From: Nocardia sp. BSTN01 | Lineage (GTDB): Bacteria; Actinomycetota; Actinomycetes; Mycobacteriales; Mycobacteriaceae | Length of the DNA stretch: 41,477 nt | Reading direction: 5' to 3' | Assembly (NCBI RefSeq): GCF_015354405.1 | Contig: NZ_JADKYP010000057.1 | Span: forward strand, 1 to 41,477 | Shown here: piece after piece, positions 16,527-24,591 of the stretch | Position numbering within the stretch: the first letter of the stretch is position 1 | Layout of the letters: every line of letters begins with the position of its first letter | Made by a program: the position numbers and the translations under genes | Notes under the pieces: model-generated | What the model was told of the DNA's origin: nothing | What the model saw: only the letters and a program-made list of their open reading frames with translations | Database searches by the model: none

Positions 16527-17717
16527 TCACGCGGCCGCCGGGTCGAGCACCACCTTCACCATGCCGTCGGCCTTACGCTGGAAGTCGTGATACACCCGCG
16601 GCGCCTCCGACAGCGGAAGCCGATGAGTGGCAAAGGTTTCCACCCCGAGCGGATCACCGTCCTGCAACAGCGGAAGGATGTCGCCGACCCATCGCTTGAC
16701 GTTCGCCTGACCCATCCGCAGCTGAATCTGCTTGTCGAACAGGATGCGCATCGGCAACGGGTCGGCCATGCCCCCGTAGACCCCGGACAGCGATATGGTG
16801 CCGCCGCGGCGCACGATGTCGATCGCACTGTTCAATGCCGCCAGCCGGTCCACGCCGACGGTGTCCATCAACTTCTGCGACACCATCGCGGGCAGATAGC
16901 CCGCCGAACGCTGAGCCAACTCCGCGACGGGTGATCCGTGGGCCTCCATTCCGACCGCGTCGATCACGCTGTCGGACCCCCGTCCGTCGGTGCGGTCGCG
17001 GATCACATCCCCGATCGAGTCGCCGATCTGCTCCAGGTCGACCACCTCGATACCGCGATCGGCCACCCGGCGCAGTCGTTCCGGCACCCGATCGACACCG
17101 ATCACCCGGTATCCGCGATGGGCCGCGATCCGGCACGCCATATCCCCGATCGGGCCCAGTCCCAGCACCACCACCGAGCCCCCGTCGGGCACGCCGGCGT
17201 ATTCCACCGCCTGCCACGCCGTCGGCAGAACGTCCGACAGATACAGGAAGCGGCTGTCGTCGGGACCGGCCGGAATCGGGATGTGGGTGAAATCGGCATG
17301 CGGAACGCGCAGGTACTGCGCCTGGGCGCCGGGCACCTGCCCGTAGAGCTTGGAATAGCCGAACAAGGCCGCGCCGCTGCCGTATTCGCGCACCTGCGTG
17401 GTCTCGCACTGCGTCGGCAAACCGGTATCGCACATGACGCAGTGCCCGCAGGCGATCTGGAACGGCACCACCACCCGGTCACCCACCGACAGCGACCGCA
17501 CTTCCGGCCCGACGTCGACCACCACCCCGATCGGCTCGTGGCCGAGCACGTCGCCGGCACTCATGTACGGGCCGAGCACCTCGTAGAGGTGCAGATCCGA
17601 CCCGCACACCCCGGAGGAGGTCACGGCGATGACGGCATCGGTCGGTTCCTCGATCCGCGGGTCGGGCACCTCGTCCACCGACACCTTGCGCCGGCCCTGC
17701 CACGTCACTGCTTTCAT
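16527..17717 (-). CDS. Zinc-dependent alcohol/formaldehyde dehydrogenase
   Basis: A 396-residue medium-chain dehydrogenase. CGSDLHLYE and GHEPIGVVVDVG give the catalytic zinc ligands (Cys, His, Glu) and CGHCVMCDTGLPTQCETT the four-Cys structural zinc. VVLGLGPIGDMACRIA is the NAD(P) Rossmann loop. It resembles glutathione-independent formaldehyde dehydrogenase-like proteins of actinobacteria, which oxidise aldehydes or alcohols. ATG 17717 has GAGGTGA eight bases before it. A good SigB/SigF-type promoter (17788-17764) stands 46 bases upstream, so it is probably stress-induced. The substrate is not shown. Confidence 0.87.
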   Translation of the reverse strand: MKAVTWQGRRKVSVDEVPDPRIEEPTDAVIAVTSSGVCGSDLHLYEVLGPYMSAGDVLGHEPIGVVVDVGPEVRSLSVGDRVVVPFQIACGHCVMCDTGLPTQCETTQVREYGSGAALFGYSKLYGQVPGAQAQYLRVPHADFTHIPIPAGPDDSRFLYLSDVLPTAWQAVEYAGVPDGGSVVVLGLGPIGDMACRIAAHRGYRVIGVDRVPERLRRVADRGIEVVDLEQIGDSIGDVIRDRTDGRGSDSVIDAVGMEAHGSPVAELAQRSAGYLPAMVSQKLMDTVGVDRLAALNSAIDIVRRGGTISLSGVYGGMADPLPMRILFDKQIQLRMGQANVKRWVGDILPLLQDGDPLGVETFATHRLPLSEAPRVYHDFQRKADGMVKVVLDPAAA

Positions 17718-17763
17718 CGTGTCACCTCGATCTGCATATGTGCTGGATACGGCCACCGTCGGC

Positions 17764-17788
17764 CTACCCGCCGCCCGGATGACCAAAC
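17764..17788 (-). promoter_or_regulatory. SigB/SigF-type promoter for the Zn-dehydrogenase
   Basis: On the minus strand GTTTGG (17788-17783), 13 bases, then GGGTAG (17769-17764), 46 bases before the ATG. This fits the SigF/SigB consensus (GTTT, 12-16 bases, GGGTAT). Confidence 0.7.
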
Positions 17789-17842
17789 GAACGGGCCCGC
17801 CGCCGACGGTTTGCGACAGGCGATCGGGGGCACGCGAAGTAC

Positions 17843-18217
17843 ATGGCTGGAAACGAATCCGACGAAGACCTGCTCACCTCGACCGAGGGACTGGACTCCG
17901 ACGATGTCGGCAACGACGACGGCGACGAGATCGTCGAACCGCCCGACGATTGGTCGGGCGTCGACAGCTACGGCATGACGGCCGGCGAACAGCGCACGGA
18001 ACGTCCACTCTCCCAGCGACTGGCCGAAGAGGAGCCGGATGTGGGGACCAGGCCTTCCGCCGAGCCGACGTTGCCGGAATCCGGTGCGACCGAAGGCCTG
18101 GATTCGATCCGCACCGGATCACCCGACGGCGCCAGTGACACCGAAGCCGTAGCGGAGATCGTGCGGCGCGAATCCGGTACCGACGACGACTCCTACTTCC
18201 CGCTCCCCGACGAGTAG
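17843..18217 (+). CDS. DUF5709 family acidic protein
   Basis: A 124-residue acidic protein matching the DUF5709 pattern: DEDLLTSTEGLDSDDVG at the start, EPPDDWSGVDSYGMTAGEQ, PLSQRLAEEEPDV, and an end with AEIVRRESGTDDDSYF. Widespread in actinobacteria, function unknown, soluble and probably disordered. A perfect -35-like GTTTGC (17809-17814) is followed at 13 bases by a poor GGGCAC, so SigF control is only possible. Its stop is four bases from the end of the convergent STAS gene. Confidence 0.8.
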   Translation: MAGNESDEDLLTSTEGLDSDDVGNDDGDEIVEPPDDWSGVDSYGMTAGEQRTERPLSQRLAEEEPDVGTRPSAEPTLPESGATEGLDSIRTGSPDGASDTEAVAEIVRRESGTDDDSYFPLPDE

Positions 18218-18221
18218 CGGC

Positions 18222-18671
18222 TCAACCGGGGGTGGCGGCGATCGTGGGCCCGGCCGCGTCGTAGGTGGCGCGGCTGACCGCGCTCACGACCGTCGAATGG
18301 ATCGGTAGTTGCCGGGTCAGCGCATCCAGTTCGGCGATCCGCATGATCGTCCGGGACTGGGTGACCAGGCACAGATGCACGCCCGCGGATCGGTAGTGCT
18401 CGGCCTCGCGGGCCAGCGTCAGCAGGGCGCGCCACGACAGGAAACTCAGGCAATTGGTGTCGATCACCACGATGCGGATACCGCTTTCGGCGGCGGAGCG
18501 GATGCGCGCGCTCCATCCGGGCAGGGTGTAGCTGTCGGCCTCACCGCGGAACGACAGCACCAGCGCCGGGCCGCGGGTGCGCACGACGGCGGACAGGCGC
18601 GCCTCGGCCACATGGGGGGCGCCGGATTCATCGGCGGAGGGTACGGGACGTAATTCGGCGCTCGAGCTCAT
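18222..18671 (-). CDS. STAS-domain protein (anti-anti-sigma-like), copy 1
   Basis: A 149-residue STAS protein: VRTRGPALVLSFRGEADSYTLPGW, then IVVIDTNCLSFLSWRALLTLAREAE, then LCLVTQSRTIMRIAELDAL. Anti-anti-sigma factors bind an RsbW-type kinase when unphosphorylated. The usual phosphoacceptor patch (F-x-D-S-[ST]-G) reads FLSWRAL here, so the Ser normally phosphorylated is Arg; control by phosphorylation is doubtful. A clear paralogue is at 24088. ATG 18671 has GGAG upstream. It shares a 33-bp upstream element with that paralogue. Confidence 0.82.
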   Translation of the reverse strand: MSSSAELRPVPSADESGAPHVAEARLSAVVRTRGPALVLSFRGEADSYTLPGWSARIRSAAESGIRIVVIDTNCLSFLSWRALLTLAREAEHYRSAGVHLCLVTQSRTIMRIAELDALTRQLPIHSTVVSAVSRATYDAAGPTIAATPG

Positions 18672-18752
18672 TGATGGTCTCCAAACCGGAGCCGAGGGCA
18701 ACGGGCGCGAGCCCGCTGCGGGCGTCCTACCACATGAAGACCGACCCGCCCT

Positions 18753-18785
18753 ACCTTCATAACAGAGACGAAGCGGTCTGTACAG
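18753..18785 (-). promoter_or_regulatory. Shared STAS upstream element, copy 1
   Basis: A 33-bp block identical at 29 positions to 24592-24624. On the minus strand it contains CAGACCGCTTCGTCT and then TGTTAT, a possible -10, with an imperfect dyad (ACAGAC against GTCTCTGT). It ends 82 bases before the STAS start. Probably a promoter or operator copied with the gene. Confidence 0.65.
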
Positions 18786-18841
18786 CCGAAACGGCGTAAG
18801 CCCAGCTCCAGCGCATGCGCCCGACCGCCGCCGAAACGGCA

Positions 18842-18885
18842 CGAGGCCCGGACCGGGCGCATATGCTGCACCGGTCCGGGCCTCG
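18842..18885 (-). terminator. Strong hairpin terminator after csbD
   Basis: Perfect 15-base arms (18842-18856 and 18871-18885) around a 14-base loop, 26 bases after the csbD stop. It insulates csbD from the STAS gene downstream. Confidence 0.8.
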
Positions 18886-18910
18886 CGACGAGGTGGATCC
18901 CCGGACGAGA

Positions 18911-19084
18911 TCAGTGGTCGAAGGCGTCCTTGACCTTCTCGCCCGCGTCCTTCAGGTTCGACTTGGTCTGGTCGGCCTTGCCCTCGTTCTTCTTGTCCGG
19001 ATCGCCCGTGGCGGCGCCGAGCTTCTCCTTCGCCTGACCGGCGGCGTCCTCGAGCTTGTTCTTGGCCTTATCGATGGCACTCAT
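18911..19084 (-). CDS. csbD: CsbD family stress protein
   Basis: A 57-residue protein beginning MSAIDKAKNKLEDAAGQAKE and continuing with LGAATGDPDKKNEGKADQ, then DAGEKVKDAFDH. This is the classic Lys/Ala/Glu-rich CsbD pattern, named for SigB control in Bacillus. It is soluble, highly charged, and made in general stress; the molecular role is unknown. A matching SigB/SigF-type promoter (19165-19141) lies 56 bases upstream. GGAAGGAG precedes the ATG closely. Confidence 0.88.
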   Translation of the reverse strand: MSAIDKAKNKLEDAAGQAKEKLGAATGDPDKKNEGKADQTKSNLKDAGEKVKDAFDH

Positions 19085-19140
19085 ACCGTGCTCCTTCCGA
19101 ATTGCCGGACCACCCGCACGATGCGGGTCGCATCGGAGCG

Positions 19141-19165
19141 ATAACCCCGCAGACCCGGGTCAAAC
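19141..19165 (-). promoter_or_regulatory. SigB/SigF-type promoter for csbD
   Basis: Minus-strand GTTTGA (19165-19160), 13 bases, then GGTTAT (19146-19141), 56 bases before the csbD ATG. The family name itself reports SigB control in Bacillus. Confidence 0.7.
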
Positions 19166-19202
19166 CTGCGGCCGAGCGTGGCGAAGATCCACTTCGAACG
19201 CC

Positions 19203-19227
19203 GTTTGCCGGGGCGGCGAACGGTTAT
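19203..19227 (+). promoter_or_regulatory. SigB/SigF-type promoter for the Rv1733c-like gene
   Basis: GTTTGC (19203-19208), 13 bases, GGTTAT (19222-19227), then 41 bases to the ATG. The same -10 and spacing as the divergent csbD promoter 38 bases away. Confidence 0.68.
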
Positions 19228-19268
19228 TCTCCGAGCGTGCCTCTGCCGGTCGTGGTGGGAGAGTGAAG

Positions 19269-19865
19269 ATGGTGCGTACTACCTTCGCGGTGCTGCGGGC
19301 CGGACGGATCGCGCCTTGGACGCGTTCGCCGTTGATGCGCACCGCCGACCGTGTCGAACAGGCACTGCGGCTCGCACTGGTGGTGAGCGCGCTCGCCGCG
19401 GTGCTGCTGGCCGTCGCCGCCGGCACCGCGCAGTACCGGGCCGAGCTCGCCGCCATCCACGCCGACAACGCCACGAAAACGGCTGTGACAGCCGAGGTTA
19501 CGAGCGATCCGATCCGAATGCCCGCACCCAACGGCATGTTCGCCGACCAGCTCCGCGCCCAGGCCCAGTGGAGCCGCGCCGGTCATCCCGGCCAGGCGAT
19601 GGTCGACGTCGACGGCACCATCCATCGAGGGGACCGAATTCCGTTGTGGCTCACCGGCCGCGGCGATCCCACCACGCCGCCGGTCGCCGACGACGTCGCC
19701 GTCGCCAAGGGCGTCGCCACCGGCACCGCCGCCCTGCTCGCCTGCTGGGCCCTGGCCTACGGGCTGGCCCGGTGCGCCGGTTGTGCGCTGGATCGGCGCC
19801 GGGCCGGCGAATGGGAACGCGAATGGCGGCGGATCAGCCCGCAGGTGGGGCACGGCCACTCCTGA
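19269..19865 (+). CDS. Rv1733c-like two-helix membrane protein
   Basis: A 198-residue protein with one hydrophobic helix near residues 38-58 (LALVVSALAAVLLAVAAGTA) and a second at about 155-178, with a large loop between that would face outward. VDGTIHRGDRIPLWLTGRGDPTTPP and the final RRRAGEWEREWRRISP are typical of the Rv1733c family of mycobacteria and nocardiae. Rv1733c belongs to the dormancy response and is a T-cell antigen; its function is unknown. GGGAGAG (19257-19263) favours ATG 19269. A SigF-type promoter lies just upstream; I see no DosR box. Confidence 0.78.
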   Translation: MVRTTFAVLRAGRIAPWTRSPLMRTADRVEQALRLALVVSALAAVLLAVAAGTAQYRAELAAIHADNATKTAVTAEVTSDPIRMPAPNGMFADQLRAQAQWSRAGHPGQAMVDVDGTIHRGDRIPLWLTGRGDPTTPPVADDVAVAKGVATGTAALLACWALAYGLARCAGCALDRRRAGEWEREWRRISPQVGHGHS

Positions 19866-19882
19866 TCGGCCACGTCGAACAC

Positions 19883-19910
19883 ACCTCTTCGGCCACGCCG
19901 AAGGGGGTGG
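19883..19910. terminator. Bidirectional hairpin terminator
   Basis: CTTCGGC and GCCGAAG arms around CAC, extended by CACC/GGTG with a bulge. Lies between the convergent Rv1733c-like gene and the 67-residue ORF. Confidence 0.65.
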
Positions 19911-19914
19911 CGCC

Positions 19915-20118
19915 TCAATCCGGCAGGCGGCGCATCTCGATCAGCGTCAGCCCCAGGGCGTCGATGCGCGCCAGCACGCTGCGCATCGCGGTGTAGTCCT
20001 CGAGGGGGCCGAACAGCGTGGTGGTACCGGGCGCGGCCACGGTGCTGCGGGCCAGTTCGGGAAATTCGGCGCAGATGTCGCCGGACAACTCGCCGTCGAT
20101 GGAGAATTCGTAGCGCAC
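19915..20118 (-). CDS. Small conserved-type hypothetical protein
   Basis: A 67-residue protein opening MRYEFSIDGELSGDICAEFPEL, with TTTLFGPLEDYTAMRSVLARIDALGLTLIEMRRL. The pattern of beta strand, helix and beta strand suggests a small alpha/beta fold; no signal or membrane segment. Similar short ORFs occur in actinobacteria but I have no name for it. GTG 20118 follows GAGAGG. It ends at a hairpin shared with the convergent gene. It may share a transcript with the SHOCT gene 33 bases upstream. Confidence 0.65.
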   Translation of the reverse strand: MRYEFSIDGELSGDICAEFPELARSTVAAPGTTTLFGPLEDYTAMRSVLARIDALGLTLIEMRRLPD

Positions 20119-20151
20119 CGCACCGCCTCTCGATCACCGGCGCCGTACGGC

Positions 20152-20526
20152 TCAGGCCAGAGCTCGGCTCTTCAGCTGCTGGAATTCCTGTGCGGTGATC
20201 GTGCCCTCGTCGAGTAGTCGTTTGGCGTCGGCGATCTGGGTGGCCGAATTGCTTCCGGCCACTTCCTTGATATAGGCGTGCTGCGCCTGCTCGGCCTCTT
20301 TCGCCGCCCGGGCCGACCGCTGCGCCATACCGCCGCCCCGCACGATCAGATATACCAGCGAGGTGAGCAGCGGCAGCACGAACAGGAACACCACCCATAC
20401 CGCCTTCACCCAGCCCGAGGTGCCGCGATCCCGGAACAGATCGGTGAAGATCCAGAACAGCAGCACCAGGTAGGCGGCGAACGCGAAACTCATGATGATC
20501 AGCCAGAACACATCCCACACGGGCAT
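20152..20526 (-). CDS. PLDc_N/SHOCT membrane protein
   Basis: A 124-residue protein. Two hydrophobic helices at the N-terminus (VFWLIIMSFAFAAYLVLLFWI and VWVVFLFVLPLLTSLVYLIV) with the Pro/Trp pattern of PLDc_N domains, a linker rich in Ala/Gln, and a C-terminal SHOCT domain (DAKRLLDEGTITAQEFQQLKSRAL). Common near stress genes; function unknown. ATG 20526 with GAGGAG upstream. About 170 bases before it carry no gene but a small hairpin that ends the VWA gene. Confidence 0.82.
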   Translation of the reverse strand: MPVWDVFWLIIMSFAFAAYLVLLFWIFTDLFRDRGTSGWVKAVWVVFLFVLPLLTSLVYLIVRGGGMAQRSARAAKEAEQAQHAYIKEVAGSNSATQIADAKRLLDEGTITAQEFQQLKSRALA

Positions 20527-20647
20527 GACGTCTCCTCGATGACAGCGTCCGGCTTCCTCCGAACGGCTTCCCGCCACCGCATGCTCCCTTCCGGCAGCAG
20601 CGGCCGCGGTACGCCGACAAGTTCACGCCCCGGCCCCGGGTGGCGCT

Positions 20648-20664
20648 TCACCCGTTGCGGGTGA
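20648..20664 (-). terminator. Hairpin after the VWA gene
   Basis: TCACCCG and CGGGTGA arms around TTG, 31 bases after the VWA stop. Modest in size; candidate terminator. Confidence 0.45.
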
Positions 20665-20694
20665 GCTTGTGCAGGCACCACCACCAGGCCGACG

Positions 20695-22647
20695 CTATCG
20701 GCGCCGCCCGCTCAGATAGTCGGAGACCACCGCCGCGCCCAGGCCGTCGAGGTCCGGGGCGATGACCCGGCCGCCGCTGCGGCGGGCCATCAGATCGACG
20801 AACGCTGCGAGCCTCGGATTTTCACCGAGGATGAATACCGAGACCGAGGCGCCGAGTTTCGCGAGGGCGTCGACCTGGGCCATGGTGACCGCGAGGGTTC
20901 GTGGGTCGGGTGGCCAGTTGAAATACGAGCTGCCGTCGGACTCCAGATGGGCCGTCGGTTCGCCGTCGGTGACCACCAGTACCACCGGGACCGCGTCGGG
21001 ATGGCGGCGCAGGTGGCGGGCGGCGAGCAACAGGGCGTGGTGCAGGTTGGTGCCCTGTTCCCACACGGCTTCCAGGCCGGTCAGCTCCGCGATGTCGACG
21101 GTGGTGGCGTGGCGGCCGAACGTCACGACTTCCAATGCGTCGGAACGGAATCGGGTACTGATCAGCTGGTGCAGGGCCAACGCGGTCCGCTTCATCGGCA
21201 GCCAGCGCCCGTCCTGCACCATCGACCACGACGTGTCGACGCACAGGGCCACCGCCGCGCGCGACCGCTGATCGGTTTCGGTGATCTCGACATCCGACAC
21301 CGACAACGACACCCGGCGGCTGCCGGTCGACGCCGACCGAAGGACCGCGTTGCGCACGGTTTTCGACACATCCCACGGTTCGGTATCGCCGAAGCGCCAC
21401 GGCCGCGTCGCGCCCGTCGGTTCGCCGGCCGCCCCCGCGGTCACGGTCTCGCGCTGTCCGCGCTGAGCGCGCAACCGCCCGACCACATCGCGCAGCGCCA
21501 CCTCGCCGAGGCGGCGTAACGCCTTGGGCGTCAAGCGAAGCGACCCATCGGGGGCGCGTTCGAACAGGCCCTGGCGGCGCAGTTCGCGTTCCAGTTCGGC
21601 CAGGCGGGCGGCATCGACGGCGGCGTCGGCGCCGAGCTGGCGGGTGAGGGCGTCGAGGTCGATATCCTCGAGCCGGGCACCGGGATAGGACTGGCCGAGT
21701 TGTTCGGCCAGCGCGTCCATTTCGGCCAGATCCTGCATCGCCTGCGCGCCCTCGCCGAGACCGAGCGGGTCCTGGCCGCGGAACCGCTGCCCCGAATCCC
21801 AATCCTCGCCGGGGCGCAGTGCGCGCAACGCGGCATCGAGTGCCGAAACCTGTTCGGCGATACGCGGATCGCCGAAGGCCTGACCGATCAGTTGGCTCAA
21901 CTCCGCCTGCTGCTGCGGCGAGAGCGAATTCATCATCCGCTGCGCGGCCGCCGCCCGCGCGGCCAGCGCATCGATCAATTCCTCGGTGTCGCGGGGGTTT
22001 TCGGGAAAGAACTCGCCGTGTTCGGCCATGAACTCGGCGAACTGCCGCTCGGTGTTCTCGCCGCGGGCGTGGGCGGCCAGCAGCTGGTTCAGATCCGACA
22101 TCATCTGCCGCACCCGCTCGACATCCTCGGGCGTGGCGTTCTCGAGCGCCTGCTTCATGCCCTGGAAGCGGGAGTCGAGCAGTTCACGACCGAGCAGATC
22201 ACGTATCTGCTCGTAGTTGGCGCGGCCCGTCTCCGAGCGCCACTGATAGTCGGCGAGTTCGGTCACCGCGGCGGCGGTACTCGACGGCAGCGCGTCGAGT
22301 TCGGCCTCGGCGAAGCGGGCATCGTCGGAGGGGTCGGGGAACAGGGCGGCGCGTTCGGCCTCCAAGGCCTGGTCGAGCAACTCGCGCACCTGTTGCAGGG
22401 TGCCGTCGAGGCGGTGTTGCCGGGTGATCTCGGCGCGGCGCTGCCACAACCGCCGGGTCAGCTCGTCCAGGCCGGGTGTGCGGCCGGTGCCGCGGCGCAG
22501 CAACTCCTCCAGGGCGGTGCGCGGGGAACTGCCGTCCATCACGTCGCGGCCGATGAGGTCCAGCGCCTCCCGCAGATCGACCGGCGGCGCCAGCGGGTCG
22601 GGACCGTCGTGATAGGGCCCGTAGGAATAGCGGTCGGGGGTCGTCAT
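20695..22647 (-). CDS. VWA-domain protein partnered with a MoxR-type ATPase
   Basis: A 650-residue protein: a long charged helical region (about 1-400, rich in Glu/Ala/Gln), then a von Willebrand A domain with a complete MIDAS motif DTSWS starting at Asp471, Thr in GTNLHHAL and Asp in VTDGEP. No signal peptide, so cytosolic. Its ATG overlaps the stop of the AAA gene (ATGA), showing coupling. The pair resembles Rv0958-Rv0959 of M. tuberculosis and other MoxR-VWA systems that act as chaperones or metal-insertion factors for some target enzyme. The target is not identified. Confidence 0.82.
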   Translation of the reverse strand: MTTPDRYSYGPYHDGPDPLAPPVDLREALDLIGRDVMDGSSPRTALEELLRRGTGRTPGLDELTRRLWQRRAEITRQHRLDGTLQQVRELLDQALEAERAALFPDPSDDARFAEAELDALPSSTAAAVTELADYQWRSETGRANYEQIRDLLGRELLDSRFQGMKQALENATPEDVERVRQMMSDLNQLLAAHARGENTERQFAEFMAEHGEFFPENPRDTEELIDALAARAAAAQRMMNSLSPQQQAELSQLIGQAFGDPRIAEQVSALDAALRALRPGEDWDSGQRFRGQDPLGLGEGAQAMQDLAEMDALAEQLGQSYPGARLEDIDLDALTRQLGADAAVDAARLAELERELRRQGLFERAPDGSLRLTPKALRRLGEVALRDVVGRLRAQRGQRETVTAGAAGEPTGATRPWRFGDTEPWDVSKTVRNAVLRSASTGSRRVSLSVSDVEITETDQRSRAAVALCVDTSWSMVQDGRWLPMKRTALALHQLISTRFRSDALEVVTFGRHATTVDIAELTGLEAVWEQGTNLHHALLLAARHLRRHPDAVPVVLVVTDGEPTAHLESDGSSYFNWPPDPRTLAVTMAQVDALAKLGASVSVFILGENPRLAAFVDLMARRSGGRVIAPDLDGLGAAVVSDYLSGRRR

Positions 22648-24038
22648 GAGCCGTAGGTCGCCGTGCCGTCGTCGGAGTCCTTGGCCAGCTGGCGGCTCAA
22701 ATACAATGACTCCAAAGCGAATTCGACGGTCGCGGCGATTCGTGCCGGCGAATCGGTGGACTCGGCGCCGAGCCGCTCGGCCACCCGCGCCAGCACCGGC
22801 AGCTCGGGCAGCGCCGAGAGCACCTCCTGGCCGGGCACTCGTTCGCCGGTGGTGACCGGATGCCCCGCGCTCACCGCCTCGGCCAGCGGCCGCAAATCCA
22901 CCCCGGCCAGGCGCCGGCGTGCGGTTTCGGCGAAGGCGCGGCGCAGCAGATGGGTGAGATGCTCGCTCTCGCGGCCCTCCTCACCGGATTCGAATTCCAC
23001 CTTGCCGCGCAGCACCGCGGGCACCGACTCCAGATCCACCGGGCGGGCGACGGCGGGATGTTCACCGGTCAGCGCGGTCCGGCGCAGTGCGGCCGCGGCC
23101 ACGGTCTCGGCCGCCGCCACCGCGAAGCGCGCCGAGACGCCGGAGCGCTGATCGACGGCCGGCGATTCCCGCAGCTGGCGCACGAAGCGCGCCAGCACCT
23201 CGAGCAGTGGGTCGCCGACCTCGGCGACCAGATCGGCCTCCTGGCGCACCAGCGCGGTCTCGGCCTCCACGTCGAGCGGATAGTGGGTGCGGATCTCGGC
23301 GCCGAACCGGTCCTTGAGCGGAGTGATGATGCGGCCGCGGTTGGTGTAGTCCTCCGGGTTGGCGGTGGCCACCAGCAGCACATCCAGCGGTAGCCGCAGC
23401 GTATAGCCGCGCACCTGGATATCGCGTTCCTCCATGACGTTCAGCAGCGCGACCTGGATCCGCTCGGCGAGGTCGGGCAGTTCGTTGATGGCGACGATGC
23501 CGCGATGGGCGCGCGGAACCAGCCCGAAGTGGATGGTCTCCGGATCACCGAGGCTGCGGCCCTCGGCCACCTTCACCGGGTCGACGTCGCCGATCAGGTC
23601 ACCGACGGAGGTGTCGGGGGTGGCGAGCTTTTCGGCATAACGTTCGCTGCGGTGACGCCACGCCACCGGCAGGTCGTCGCCCAGTTCGGCCGCGAGCCGC
23701 CGGCCCGCCGGGCTGATCGGCGCCAGCGGATGTTCGCCGAGTTCGGCACCGTCGATCACCGGCGTCCATTCGTCGAGCAACCCCACCAGGGTGCGCAGCA
23801 GCCGGGTCTTGCCCTGGCCGCGCTCGCCCAGCAGTACCACATCGTGGCCGGCGAGCAGCGCCCGCTCCAATTGCGGGACGACGGTGCGGTCGAAGCCGAC
23901 GATGCCGGGCCACGGATCGGTCCCGGATCGCAATGCGGCGAGGAGATTCTCGCGAATTTCGGATTTCACCCCGCGCGGCTGATAACCGGCGGCGCGTAGT
24001 TCGCCCGCGGTGGCGGGCAGATGCTGAGGAACACTCAC
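22644..24038 (-). CDS. MoxR/Mg-chelatase-type AAA+ ATPase
   Basis: A 464-residue AAA+ ATPase. Walker A GERGQGKT at 71-78, Walker B-like IVAINELPDL (Asn-Glu, as in ChlI/MoxR proteins), a sensor-1 Asn in LLVATANPEDY and an Arg-rich sensor-2 region. It resembles Rv0958 (annotated a magnesium chelatase-like protein, about 460 residues). With the downstream VWA protein it should form a ring ATPase/adaptor pair. GTG 24038 is chosen for family length; a TTG at 24074 would add 12 residues. A start on either lacks a strong ribosome site. Bacteriochlorophyll work is not implied. Confidence 0.8.
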   Translation of the reverse strand: MSVPQHLPATAGELRAAGYQPRGVKSEIRENLLAALRSGTDPWPGIVGFDRTVVPQLERALLAGHDVVLLGERGQGKTRLLRTLVGLLDEWTPVIDGAELGEHPLAPISPAGRRLAAELGDDLPVAWRHRSERYAEKLATPDTSVGDLIGDVDPVKVAEGRSLGDPETIHFGLVPRAHRGIVAINELPDLAERIQVALLNVMEERDIQVRGYTLRLPLDVLLVATANPEDYTNRGRIITPLKDRFGAEIRTHYPLDVEAETALVRQEADLVAEVGDPLLEVLARFVRQLRESPAVDQRSGVSARFAVAAAETVAAAALRRTALTGEHPAVARPVDLESVPAVLRGKVEFESGEEGRESEHLTHLLRRAFAETARRRLAGVDLRPLAEAVSAGHPVTTGERVPGQEVLSALPELPVLARVAERLGAESTDSPARIAATVEFALESLYLSRQLAKDSDDGTATYGS

Positions 24039-24087
24039 CCCAGCGACGCTACGACGATCTTGCGGCTCCGACAACGATTGTGTCGGC

Positions 24088-24525
24088 TCACTTCGCGTCG
24101 GCGGGAGGGGCGGGCAGGTTGCTCAAGGCGCCGACCACGGTGGTGTGAATGGCCAACTCGGCGGTCAGCGGATCCACCGCGGCCATTCGTGCGATCGTCG
24201 GCGTGCGGCTGACCAGGCATATCGCGACACCACGTCCACGCTGAGCGGCGGCTTCCTCGGCCACTACGACCAGTGCGCGCCAGCCCAGGAAGCCGAGCCC
24301 GCTGGTATCGACGACGAGCGACCCGCCGTGGTCCGCGGCCAGCGCCGCGCCCTCGTGAATGAGACGCCGCCAATCGTCGAGAGTGCACGCATCGGCCTCC
24401 CCGCGCACCGACAAGACGACCGCGGCCCCGTGGGTGCGCATGACCGCACTGAGCCGGGCCTCGGCGCGACCCGGGACGGGAAGTGAACGGTGATGACCGA
24501 TCCGGAATGTGGCGTTCGTCTTCAT
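24088..24525 (-). CDS. STAS-domain protein (anti-anti-sigma-like), copy 2
   Basis: A 145-residue paralogue of the protein at 18222: AEARLSAVMRTHGAAVVLSVRG, LVVDTSGLGFLGWRALVVVAEEAA and ICLVSRTPTIARMAAVDPLTAEL line up with it along most of the length. The phosphoacceptor site is again lost: FLGWRAL where canonical anti-anti-sigma factors have D-S-[ST]-G. It could compete for an RsbW-type partner or respond to another signal. ATG 24525. Upstream element at 24592-24624 shared with copy 1. Confidence 0.82.
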   Translation of the reverse strand: MKTNATFRIGHHRSLPVPGRAEARLSAVMRTHGAAVVLSVRGEADACTLDDWRRLIHEGAALAADHGGSLVVDTSGLGFLGWRALVVVAEEAAAQRGRGVAICLVSRTPTIARMAAVDPLTAELAIHTTVVGALSNLPAPPADAK

Positions 24526-24591
24526 GTGCGATCTCCCAGGCGAAAATCGACATGTGCAGTGCCCCGTTTTCTCGAGGCAAATCCCGCTATC

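Noticed and set aside
17809-17833. SigF-type promoter for the DUF5709 gene
   Set aside because: The -35 GTTTGC is perfect but the -10 is GGGCAC and the ATG is only nine bases away, leaving no room for a ribosome site.
19085-19268. DosR box for the Rv1733c-like gene
   Set aside because: I looked for the GGGAC...GTCCC-type dyad and found none; the SigF-type promoter explains the region better.
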